From JABDPF01 sp037384065 (lineage in GTDB: Bacteria; Pseudomonadota; Gammaproteobacteria; Xanthomonadales; SZUA-36), in assembly GCA_037384065.1 (NCBI GenBank), contig JARROJ010000010.1, positions 1 to 57,043 on the forward strand: DNA of 57,043 nucleotides. The letters run 5' to 3'. The position numbers and the translations under genes are program-made. The notes below the pieces were generated by a model. That model saw nothing but the letters and a program-made list of their open reading frames with translations. It was not told the DNA's origin and did not search any database. This document shows, in pieces, positions 50,826 to 57,043 of this stretch. Positions within the stretch are counted from its first letter, which is position 1. Every line of letters starts with the position of its first letter.

Positions 50826-52160
50826 TCACCCCCCGGGCAGGGTCAGGTCGGCCCGCAAGCCGCCCAGTTTGCTGACGCCCAGCTCGAGCTTTCCGTTGTA
50901 CAGCTCGACGATGTCCTGAATGATGCCGAGGCCGAGCCCGTGGCCCTGGGTGGATTCGTCCAGGCGCTGACCTCGTTGCATGACGCGTGAGATCTCATCG
51001 GCCGGTATGCCCGGCCCGTCGTCTTCGACCGTCACCAGCGTGTCCCCGTTCGAAGGACGGCAACTGACGGCGACCTCGCTGCGCGCCCACTTGCAGGCAT
51101 TGTCCATCAGGTTGCCGAGCATCTCCTCGAGATCCTGCGCCTCGCAGCGCACGGCGCATTGTCGGATGTCGTCCAGGTTGAACCGCAATTTACGGTCCTG
51201 GTAGATCCGCTGCAACGCGAAAACGAGGTCTTCCGCCACCGCGCGAATCTTGACCCGCGCGCCCAGCACGTTGGTGGTGCCCGAGGCCCGCGCGCGGGTC
51301 AGATGGTGGTCGACACTGTCCTGGATGTCGCCGGTCCGCGCCAGGATCAGGCGACCCTTGTCGGAATCCATCGAGCGCGCCTCGTTGTTGATCACCGTCA
51401 GCGGGTTCTTGATCGAGTGCGCCAGGTCGCCCAGCTGGTTGCGCGCACGCCGCAACAGCGTGGCATTGTGTTCCACCAGGTTGTTGAGTTCGTCCACCAG
51501 TGGCTGGATCTCGACCGGGAATTCGCCGCTGATCCGTTCGTCCCGACCCTGGTGGATCGCGCTGATGCCCCGGCTGATGTCGTTGATCGGCCGCAGGGTC
51601 AGTCGAACCTGAAACACGACTGCAATCAGCAGCACGCCGGCCAGCAGAGCGAGCGTGGGCACCATGTGCTCGACAATGTGATCGACATCGTCGGTAACCC
51701 GGGTCATCGGCGCCGAGCTGACCAGGAGCAGTTGCTCCCCGCTGCTGCCGGCTGGAACCAGGCGGGTCTGCACGCGCAGTTCCTTGTCCGCGGGCCCCAT
51801 CAGGATCACCGCGTCGCGATTCTCCGAGAAAGACTTCTCCGGCAGCTTGATTTCGTCCTCGCCCAGCGAAGGCGAGCGGGCCAGAATCCGTCCGCGTTGG
51901 CGGATTTCCCAGTACCAGCCCGAGTGCAGAATTTGATAGCGGGGATCGCTGGGCTGGTAAGCGAGCGTGAGACTGCCGTCGCTGTTCAATCGGGCTGCGG
52001 CGACCATTTCCTCCATGTGCATGCGCACGTGGGCGTCGTAATGCTCCTCGACGTGGCTCTGGTAGAACGACCAGAGCATGATTCCGGCCGCGACCAGGGC
52101 GATCGCGATCCAGACGCCGGTCAGCGCGACGATTCGCGCGGCGAGCGATCTACGCGTCAT
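50826..52160 (-). CDS. Sensor histidine kinase, PhoQ-like
   Basis: 444 aa. Two membrane helices (about 10-31 and 167-188) flank a periplasmic sensor domain of about 135 residues. HAMP linker follows (about 188-240). Phospho-acceptor His248 in GDLAHSIKNPLTVI, N-box GNLMDNACKWA, G1 box DDGPGIP and G2 GHGLGLGI are present, so kinase function is complete. The periplasmic domain has acidic patches as in PhoQ (EDEIKLPEKS), but the signal is not known. Overlaps the regulator gene by 11 bp. Confidence 0.9.
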   Translation of the reverse strand: MTRRSLAARIVALTGVWIAIALVAAGIMLWSFYQSHVEEHYDAHVRMHMEEMVAAARLNSDGSLTLAYQPSDPRYQILHSGWYWEIRQRGRILARSPSLGEDEIKLPEKSFSENRDAVILMGPADKELRVQTRLVPAGSSGEQLLLVSSAPMTRVTDDVDHIVEHMVPTLALLAGVLLIAVVFQVRLTLRPINDISRGISAIHQGRDERISGEFPVEIQPLVDELNNLVEHNATLLRRARNQLGDLAHSIKNPLTVINNEARSMDSDKGRLILARTGDIQDSVDHHLTRARASGTTNVLGARVKIRAVAEDLVFALQRIYQDRKLRFNLDDIRQCAVRCEAQDLEEMLGNLMDNACKWARSEVAVSCRPSNGDTLVTVEDDGPGIPADEISRVMQRGQRLDESTQGHGLGLGIIQDIVELYNGKLELGVSKLGGLRADLTLPGG

Positions 52161-52821
52161 CGGGGGGCACCATCAACTGGTAGCCTAACCCGCGCCGCGT
52201 CTTGATCAGGGTGGGGTCGAGCTTGTTGCGCAGGTGGTTGATGAGCACCTCGATCACGTTGGAATCGCGTTCGACGACCTGCTCGTAGATGTGCTCGCTG
52301 AGTTCGGCCTTGGAGACGACCTTGCCCTCGTTCTGCATCAGGTACTGCAGGGCGCGGTACTCCTGCGCCGTCAGGTTCACGTGGTTGCCGTTGATGGTCA
52401 CCCGGGCCGAACTCGTGTCGAGTTCGACCGGGCCGGACCGCAGAATCGGGTTGCCGTGCCCGGTGGAGCGCCGCAACAACGCCTCGAGCCGGGCGAGCAG
52501 TTCCTCGAGCTCGAACGGCTTGGCGAGGTAGTCGTCGGCGCCGGCGCGCAGGCCCGAAACCTTCTCGCGCCAGGTATCCCGGCTGGTCAGGATCAGAACC
52601 GGAATCTGGTTGCCGCTCTGGCGCCACCGTTGCAGCACCGACAGGCCGTCCAGCTTGGGCAGGCCGAGATCGAGCACCACGGCGTCATAGGTTTCCGTGT
52701 CGGCCATGAACCAGCCGCTTTCGCCGTCGGCGGCAACATCGACGACGAAAAATTCTTCCTGGAGCGTTTGCTTGACCTGGCGGGCGACATCGGCGTTGTC
52801 TTCGACGACGAGGATGCGCAT
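52150..52821 (-). CDS. OmpR-family response regulator, PhoP-like
   Basis: 223 aa. Receiver domain with acidic EDNAD, phospho-acceptor Asp51 in VVLDLGLPKLDG, Thr/Lys switch residues in LTSRD and AKPFE. The DNA-binding winged helix (about 125-220) has LTAQEYRALQYLMQNEGKVVSK and VLINHLRNKLDPTLIKTRRGLGY. TSRDTWREKV resembles TARESWQDKV of E. coli PhoP. It is the first gene of the pair and is probably autoregulated, though no PhoP box was found. Confidence 0.92.
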   Translation of the reverse strand: MRILVVEDNADVARQVKQTLQEEFFVVDVAADGESGWFMADTETYDAVVLDLGLPKLDGLSVLQRWRQSGNQIPVLILTSRDTWREKVSGLRAGADDYLAKPFELEELLARLEALLRRSTGHGNPILRSGPVELDTSSARVTINGNHVNLTAQEYRALQYLMQNEGKVVSKAELSEHIYEQVVERDSNVIEVLINHLRNKLDPTLIKTRRGLGYQLMVPPDDA

Positions 52822-52956
52822 GGAAATCTCCTGCGTGGCGTTGCGACGGCATGCAACCCATTTTTAATAGCATGATGCGCGAGGGGGTGCGACGATCAAG
52901 GTCAATTGTCCGGCGACCGGTCAACGGCCGGCAGGCGCAGGGCAGGCGGATTTAGG

Positions 52957-52973
52957 GGCGCCGCGCGGGCGCC
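52957..52973 (-). terminator. Hairpin after rquA-like gene, possible transcription end
   Basis: GGCGCC / GGCGCC arms with a GCGCG loop, 3-4 bp past the stop. There is no T-run, so it would be at best a weak or Rho-assisted terminator of the frd operon. Confidence 0.35.
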
Positions 52974-52976
52974 GAC

Positions 52977-53747
52977 TCAGAGTTGCAGGACGATTTTCTG
53001 GTAGAGGCCGCCGAAATAGAAATCGGAGGTGATCTGTTCGGCGCCGACCGATGCCGGCATGAACGCGGGTAACTCCTCGCGCCACAGGTCCATTGCAAAC
53101 GGTTCCAGCCAGGTCAGGATGGGTTTCATCACGTAGCGCATCGGGTTGCTCTTGCGCGGCCCGTGGTAGTCGACGAAGATCACGCGGCCGCCGGGGCGGG
53201 TCACGCGGATCGCCTGCTCGATGGTCTTGCGGCGCGCGTCTTCGGGCTGCTCGTGCAGCAGGAAGAACACCACCGTCTCGTCGAAACTGGCCTCCGGGAA
53301 CCGCAGCGCCGTGGAATCCTGGTGGTGGAGGCCGATGTTGTCGTTACCCGAGAGCTTCTCACGCGCGTTCTGCAACTGGATCGGCGCGACGTCGACGATG
53401 TCGAGGCGTGACCCGCTGTGCGCGAGGTGCCGCGCGAGCCTGTTGGAAAAATCGCCGTACACGCAGGCCACCTGCAGCACGCGGCTGCGCGGTTCGACCT
53501 GGAGGTCCGCCAGCACCGCCTGGGTGAGCCGGTTCATGTTGCCCCACAGGATCAGGTTGACCATCCATTCGCGCTCGAAGAACTTGAGCGCCTTCGGGTG
53601 CAGATAGGCCCACCAGTAGGTTTCCTGCAGGTAATCGGGAATCTCCGGCGTGGCGGGCACGCTGGCGAAGCGCCGCTCCCGGCTTACCGGTGTGCCGACG
53701 TTATCTTCCGCGAAACGTTCCTGTACAGCTCTCGAATCGTCGTTCAT
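52977..53747 (-). CDS. rquA: RquA-like rhodoquinone biosynthesis protein
   Basis: 256 aa, class I SAM-binding fold. Residues 37-70 form a hallmark block: PDYLQETYWWAYLHP, then KALKFFEREWMVNLILWGN, as I recall it from RquA of Rhodospirillum rubrum. SAM motif I is the atypical VLQVACVYGD (90-99) instead of the VLDxGCGTG of UbiE/UbiG. RquA is reported to replace a methoxy group of ubiquinone by an amino group drawn from SAM, giving rhodoquinone. It starts 6 bp after frdD, in one operon with fumarate reductase. The alternative is another quinone or lipid methyltransferase, judged less likely. Confidence 0.83.
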   Translation of the reverse strand: MNDDSRAVQERFAEDNVGTPVSRERRFASVPATPEIPDYLQETYWWAYLHPKALKFFEREWMVNLILWGNMNRLTQAVLADLQVEPRSRVLQVACVYGDFSNRLARHLAHSGSRLDIVDVAPIQLQNAREKLSGNDNIGLHHQDSTALRFPEASFDETVVFFLLHEQPEDARRKTIEQAIRVTRPGGRVIFVDYHGPRKSNPMRYVMKPILTWLEPFAMDLWREELPAFMPASVGAEQITSDFYFGGLYQKIVLQL

Positions 53748-53753
53748 TCTTGC

Positions 53754-54095
53754 TCATATGGCGTACAAATAAAAAGCCGTCAGTACGGTGCCGATCACGG
53801 CAACCAGGTAGACGGCCCTGGCGACATTTTTGTCCATGCGCACCCCGAAATCGTGGAACACGACCCGAAGGCGATGTGCAGCATGCCACAAAGCAAGTGA
53901 AATTACGATAAAGAGCAGAAATTTGCCCGGCAGGCTCGCCGCGAAGCCGCGGATGTTTTCGTACTGCAGGCCGTCCGGCACGTTGCCGGAGGCGACGAGG
54001 AGGAACAGCGCAATCAGCGCGGGAAACAGGAAAGCGGCGACCGTGCCGCCCGCCGCGAACAGGCCCCAGACGACGGATTTCTTTGCGATTGCCAT
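53754..54095 (-). CDS. frdD: Fumarate reductase membrane anchor FrdD
   Basis: 113 aa, three membrane helices. VVWGLFAAGGTVAAFLFPAL at the start parallels E. coli FrdD VFWGLFGAGG; LWHAAHRLRVVFHD (70-83) corresponds to its LWCGLHRMHHAMHD region near the quinone site. One base separates it from frdC. Together with FrdC it anchors FrdAB and binds quinol. Similarity to FrdD rather than SdhD supports quinol:fumarate reductase. Confidence 0.92.
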   Translation of the reverse strand: MAIAKKSVVWGLFAAGGTVAAFLFPALIALFLLVASGNVPDGLQYENIRGFAASLPGKFLLFIVISLALWHAAHRLRVVFHDFGVRMDKNVARAVYLVAVIGTVLTAFYLYAI

Positions 54096-54096
54096 G

Positions 54097-54495
54097 TCAG
54101 ATCACCCCCGCGAGCCAGAAGACGATTAAGGTCACGACGACCCAGGCCACGTAATGGGCCACCACGATGGCGATATCCGGGACTTTCTGTTCGCCGAGCT
54201 GGACCGGCATCGCCTTGGGCGCCAGCTTGAACCAGTCGAAGGTCATGTAGACCAGGAAATAGATCAGCACCGCGGCATGCAGGCCGACCCAGAAGCCGGT
54301 TTGCTGCGAGGCCAGGAATGCGTTCCAGGCCGCCGCCGAACCGCCGGCCAGCACGGCCAGCGCGTAAATGGCGAGGAAGCTGTACAGGCCGACCAGCACG
54401 CAGGTGACCTCGCGCAGCATGTATTTGCGGTAGCGCCCGTTGCGCATGTACCAGGTGGTTTTGGACACGGGCCGGACGTAGGGGTTGCGGCTCAT
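54097..54495 (-). CDS. frdC: Fumarate reductase membrane anchor FrdC
   Basis: 132 aa, three helices. Starts NPYVRPVSKTTW, like the PYVRPMTSTWW of E. coli FrdC, and keeps the quinone-site Glu29 in YMLREVTC at the same number. FKLAPKAMPVQLG also matches (ELAPKAANI). Four-base overlap with frdB. No heme-ligand His pattern of the SdhC type was seen, consistent with a heme-free (type D) anchor. Confidence 0.93.
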   Translation of the reverse strand: MSRNPYVRPVSKTTWYMRNGRYRKYMLREVTCVLVGLYSFLAIYALAVLAGGSAAAWNAFLASQQTGFWVGLHAAVLIYFLVYMTFDWFKLAPKAMPVQLGEQKVPDIAIVVAHYVAWVVVTLIVFWLAGVI

Positions 54496-55229
54496 GATTT
54501 ACCTCCGGGCAGTTTCTGCAGCCAGTACTCTTTCGCGCCGTCGAGCTTCATCTGCTGCAGCGCGGCAGCCGGATCGACGCTCTTCGGGCAGACCTCCGAG
54601 CAGGCGCCAACGAACGAGCAGTTCCAGACGCCGTCGTGGTCGGCCAGGATGTCCAGGCGCTCGGATTTGCCCTGGTCGCGCGAGTCGATGTTGTAGCGAT
54701 GCGCCAGCGCCAGTACGGCCGGGCCGATGAAGTCCTTGTCCAGCGCGTACTGCGGGCAGGCCGCATAGCAGCACATGCAGTTGACGCACATCGTGTACTG
54801 CTTGAACTTGTACAGCGCGCTGCGCGGCTGGATGTGCTCCTTGTCTTCCGGCGGCGGATCCTTGCGGATGATGTAGGGTTTCGCCCGCTGCAGTTTCTCC
54901 ATCACGTCGTCCAGCACCACCACGAGGTCGCGCTCGATGGGGAAGTTTTCCAGCGGCTCGATGCGCACCTCGTCGGGCAGGTCGCGGACGAAGGTCTTGC
55001 AGGTGAGCACCGGTTCGCCGTTGACCATCATGCCGCAGCTGCCGCACACCATCATGTGACAGGACCAGCGGAAGGCCAGCGTGGTGTCCAGGTTTTCCTT
55101 GATGTAGTTGAGCCCGTCCAGGATCGCCCAGTCGTTCTGGCAGGGCACCTCGTAGGACTGGAAATGCGGCTCGCTGTCCTGCTCGGGGTCGTAGCGCAGG
55201 ACTTCGATTTTGAGTAGACGTTCGCTCAT
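54492..55229 (-). CDS. frdB: Fumarate reductase iron-sulfur subunit FrdB
   Basis: 245 aa from ATG 55229 (ATGA overlap with frdA). Cys57, Cys62, Cys65 and Cys77 ligate [2Fe-2S]; Cys148, 151, 154, 158, 204, 210 and 214 ligate [4Fe-4S] and [3Fe-4S]. The numbering of the last seven equals that of E. coli FrdB as I recall it. It relays electrons from the quinol site to FAD. An earlier in-frame start at 55295 lies inside frdA and is rejected. Confidence 0.95.
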   Translation of the reverse strand: MSERLLKIEVLRYDPEQDSEPHFQSYEVPCQNDWAILDGLNYIKENLDTTLAFRWSCHMMVCGSCGMMVNGEPVLTCKTFVRDLPDEVRIEPLENFPIERDLVVVLDDVMEKLQRAKPYIIRKDPPPEDKEHIQPRSALYKFKQYTMCVNCMCCYAACPQYALDKDFIGPAVLALAHRYNIDSRDQGKSERLDILADHDGVWNCSFVGACSEVCPKSVDPAAALQQMKLDGAKEYWLQKLPGGKS

Positions 55230-56989
55230 TTGCCCTTGCCTCCCGAGTAGTCGCGCACGCCGGGCTGGGAACGCGTGATGGTCACGTCGAGCCATTCGAT
55301 CCGCGGTCGGCCGTCCGGTTGGCGGTAGGCCAGCGAGTGCTTCAGGAAATTCTCGTCGTCCCGCTCCACGTAATCCAGGCGCTGGTGCGCGCCGCGGGAT
55401 TCGCGTCGTTCGAGCGAGGCCTCGGCCACGGTCTCGGCCACGTCCAGCAGGTTGCGCAGTTCCAGCAGTTGCTGCAGGTCGGTGTTGAACACGTTGCTCT
55501 TGTCGTTTACCTCGATCCCGTCGAAGCGCGCACGCAGTTCAGCGACCTTTTCGCAGGTGGCCCGGGTACCTTCCTCGTCGCGGTAAATGCCGGCGCCTTC
55601 CTCGAGCGTCGTGCGCATTTCGCGGCGGATGCCGGCGGTCGTCTCGCCGCCGCCGCTGCGCTGCAGCAGGCCGCGGACGAAGGCGACCGCGTCTTCAGCC
55701 TGCTGGTTTACGCTCGAGCAGGGCTCGCTGCGGCCGGCTTCCTTCGCGTAGGCCGTCGCGCGGTCCGCCGAGCGTTTGCCGGACACCAGCAGGTCGGTGA
55801 GCGAGTTCGAACCGAGTCGGTTGGCGCCGTGCAGCCCCGAACAGGCGGCCTCGCCGATGGCGAACAGGCCGGGCATCGGGGTCTCGCCGTTGAGGTTGCA
55901 ATCGATGCCGCCCATCATGAAATGGATCACTGGACGCACCGGCACCGGGTCGGTGACCGGGTCGTGGCCGACATAGGACGACGCCAGCTCGCGCACCAGC
56001 GGCAACCGTTCGTTGATCTTCTTTTCGCCGAGGTGGCGCATGTCGAGCAGCACGCAGTCGCCCCAGGGCGTTTCGACCGTGTTGCCCTTCTTCTGCTCGT
56101 GCCAGAAGGCCTGGCTGAGCCGGTCCCGGGGACCGAGTTCCATGGTCTTGAGCTCCGGCTTGCCGATCGGGGTTTCCGGGCCCATGCCGTAGTCCTGCAG
56201 GTAGCGGTAGCCGTTCTTGTTGACCAGGATGCCGCCCTCGCCGCGGCAGCCCTCGGTCAGCAGGATGCCGGTACCGGGCAGGCCGGTCGGATGGTACTGC
56301 ACGAATTCCATGTCCTTGAGCGGCACGCCCGCGCGGTAGGCCATGCCCATGCCGTCGCCGGTCTTGACCGCGCCGTTGGTGGTGAACGGAAAAACCTGCC
56401 CGCCGCCACCGGAGGCCATGATCACGGCCGGCGCATGGTAGGCGAAGAAGCGGCCGCTGCGCATTTCCATCGCGACCACGCCGCGGCACTTGCCGTCCTT
56501 GTGCAGCAGTTCGAGCGCGAAGTATTCGTCGTAGCGCTTGATCGAGGGAAACTGCAGCGAGGTCTGGAACAGCGTGTGCAGGATATGAAAGCCGCTCTTG
56601 TCGGCCGCGTACCAGGTGCGTTTCTTCTTCATGCCACCGAACGGTCGCACGGCCACCGAGCCGTCGTCCTCGCGGCTCCAGGGGCAGCCCCAGTGTTCGA
56701 GTCGCACCAGTTCGCGCGGCGCCTGGCTGACGAAGTACTCGACCACGTCCTGGTCGCACAGCCAGTCGCCGCCCCCGACGGTGTCGTTGAAATGCAGTTC
56801 CAGGGAATCGTCCGCGCCCTTCACGCCGGCCGCGCCGCCCTCGGCGGCGCAGGTGTGGCTGCGCATCGGGTAGACCTTGGAAATGAGCGCGATCTCGAGC
56901 GAGGGGTCGGCTTCGGCGATGGCGATCGCCGCACGCAGGCCGGCGCCGCCCGCGCCGACTATCACGACATCAGCGTGGATGTGTTCCAT
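55226..56989 (-). CDS. frdA: Fumarate reductase flavoprotein subunit FrdA
   Basis: 587 aa. FAD-binding VIVGAGGAGLRAAI (9-22), the covalent-flavin His45 in RSHTCAAEGG, capping/catalytic regions QYHPTGLPGTGILLTEGCRGEGG and MGGIDCNLNGETPMPGLFAIGEAACSGLHGANRLGSN-type sequence (about 370-410). AAGGA lies about 7 bp upstream of the ATG. It reduces fumarate to succinate, or runs backwards. Length is close to E. coli FrdA (602). Confidence 0.95.
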   Translation of the reverse strand: MEHIHADVVIVGAGGAGLRAAIAIAEADPSLEIALISKVYPMRSHTCAAEGGAAGVKGADDSLELHFNDTVGGGDWLCDQDVVEYFVSQAPRELVRLEHWGCPWSREDDGSVAVRPFGGMKKKRTWYAADKSGFHILHTLFQTSLQFPSIKRYDEYFALELLHKDGKCRGVVAMEMRSGRFFAYHAPAVIMASGGGGQVFPFTTNGAVKTGDGMGMAYRAGVPLKDMEFVQYHPTGLPGTGILLTEGCRGEGGILVNKNGYRYLQDYGMGPETPIGKPELKTMELGPRDRLSQAFWHEQKKGNTVETPWGDCVLLDMRHLGEKKINERLPLVRELASSYVGHDPVTDPVPVRPVIHFMMGGIDCNLNGETPMPGLFAIGEAACSGLHGANRLGSNSLTDLLVSGKRSADRATAYAKEAGRSEPCSSVNQQAEDAVAFVRGLLQRSGGGETTAGIRREMRTTLEEGAGIYRDEEGTRATCEKVAELRARFDGIEVNDKSNVFNTDLQQLLELRNLLDVAETVAEASLERRESRGAHQRLDYVERDDENFLKHSLAYRQPDGRPRIEWLDVTITRSQPGVRDYSGGKGK

Positions 56990-57001
56990 GAGCAGTCCTT
57001 C

Positions 57002-57043
57002 TTAGTTGTTTTTGGCGCCTTGTTCGATCCAGCGGCGAATCGT
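57002..57043 (-). CDS. C-terminal end of a gene cut by the window edge
   Basis: Thirteen in-frame codons (TIRRWIEQGAKNN) followed by TAA, 12 bp before the frdA ATG. The ending resembles those of c-type cytochrome domain proteins (xRxWIEQGA), but this is far too short to assign. Nearness to frdA suggests it may belong to the same operon. Confidence 0.4.
   Translation of the reverse strand, partial: TIRRWIEQGAKNN

Noticed and set aside
52977..53747. UbiE/MenG-type quinone methyltransferase
   Set aside because: Motif I is VLQVACVYGD rather than the UbiE type and the YWWAYLHP/FFEREW/NLILWGN block fits RquA; operon with frd genes agrees.
53754..56989. Succinate dehydrogenase sdhCDAB rather than fumarate reductase
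   Set aside because: Gene order is A-B-C-D as in frd, and both anchors resemble FrdC/FrdD with the quinone-site Glu29; reverse activity in vivo is still possible.

Overview
The window is high-GC (by eye roughly 62-66 %), gene-dense bacterial chromosome. The gene content points to a gammaproteobacterium: a complete mlaFEDCB-mlaA lipid-transport locus, TrxC, MtfA, 67K-type SppA, a sigma-54-driven pspA, oligopeptidase A, a Grx4 fusion and a four-subunit FrdABCD fumarate reductase. The genus cannot be fixed from this sequence; a Chromatiales/Xanthomonadales-like lineage is a guess. No rRNA, tRNA, CRISPR array, transposase, integrase or phage gene was seen, so this reads as core chromosome rather than an island.

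Layout. 1-8.5 kb: DUF3014 protein (cut by the window edge), trxC, a YbaK-type editing protein, mtfA with an ABC exporter, then glucokinase, a phosphodiesterase lipoprotein, a cyclophilin and a small unknown on the minus strand. 8.5-18 kb: dienelactone hydrolase, small exported proteins, a periplasmic isoaspartyl peptidase with a Nudix hydrolase, a secreted beta-propeller protein with an Xni-like nuclease, an HNH nuclease, a DegQ-like protease and an M17 aminopeptidase. 18-23 kb: a xylose module (lacI-type regulator, galM, xylB, xylA) with two near-identical TGTAAACGTTTACA operators. 23-32.8 kb: TauE/SafE permease, DUF3667 protein, MATE exporter, a pspA-pspC operon behind a good sigma-54 promoter, sppA, an SDR, two small lipoproteins (one Kazal-type) and dgkA. 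32.8-38.8 kb: prlC and xthA, a three-domain glutaredoxin-rhodanese fusion, and a SET-domain protein paired with an unknown 393-residue protein.

38.2-48 kb is one long minus-strand run, mostly with ATGA/GTGA overlaps: mlaF-E-D-C-B, mlaA, then a peptide ABC transporter (binding protein, two permeases, two ATPases) and a lipoprotein. Immediately upstream, 48.09-48.66 kb has no credible protein gene but looks like an independent structured RNA on the minus strand, with its own promoter, many nested hairpins, a possible pseudoknot, five tandem hairpin modules each with a GGAA/GGAA internal loop, and a strong intrinsic terminator. I recognise no RNA family in it; it is the best candidate here for something undescribed.

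48.8-57 kb: an outer-membrane-type small protein, an APC permease, a PhoP/PhoQ-like two-component pair, and a minus-strand operon frdA-frdB-frdC-frdD followed 6 bp later by a gene that closely resembles rquA (rhodoquinone synthesis). Linking quinol:fumarate reductase to the enzyme making its low-potential quinone suggests fumarate respiration or fermentation under low oxygen.
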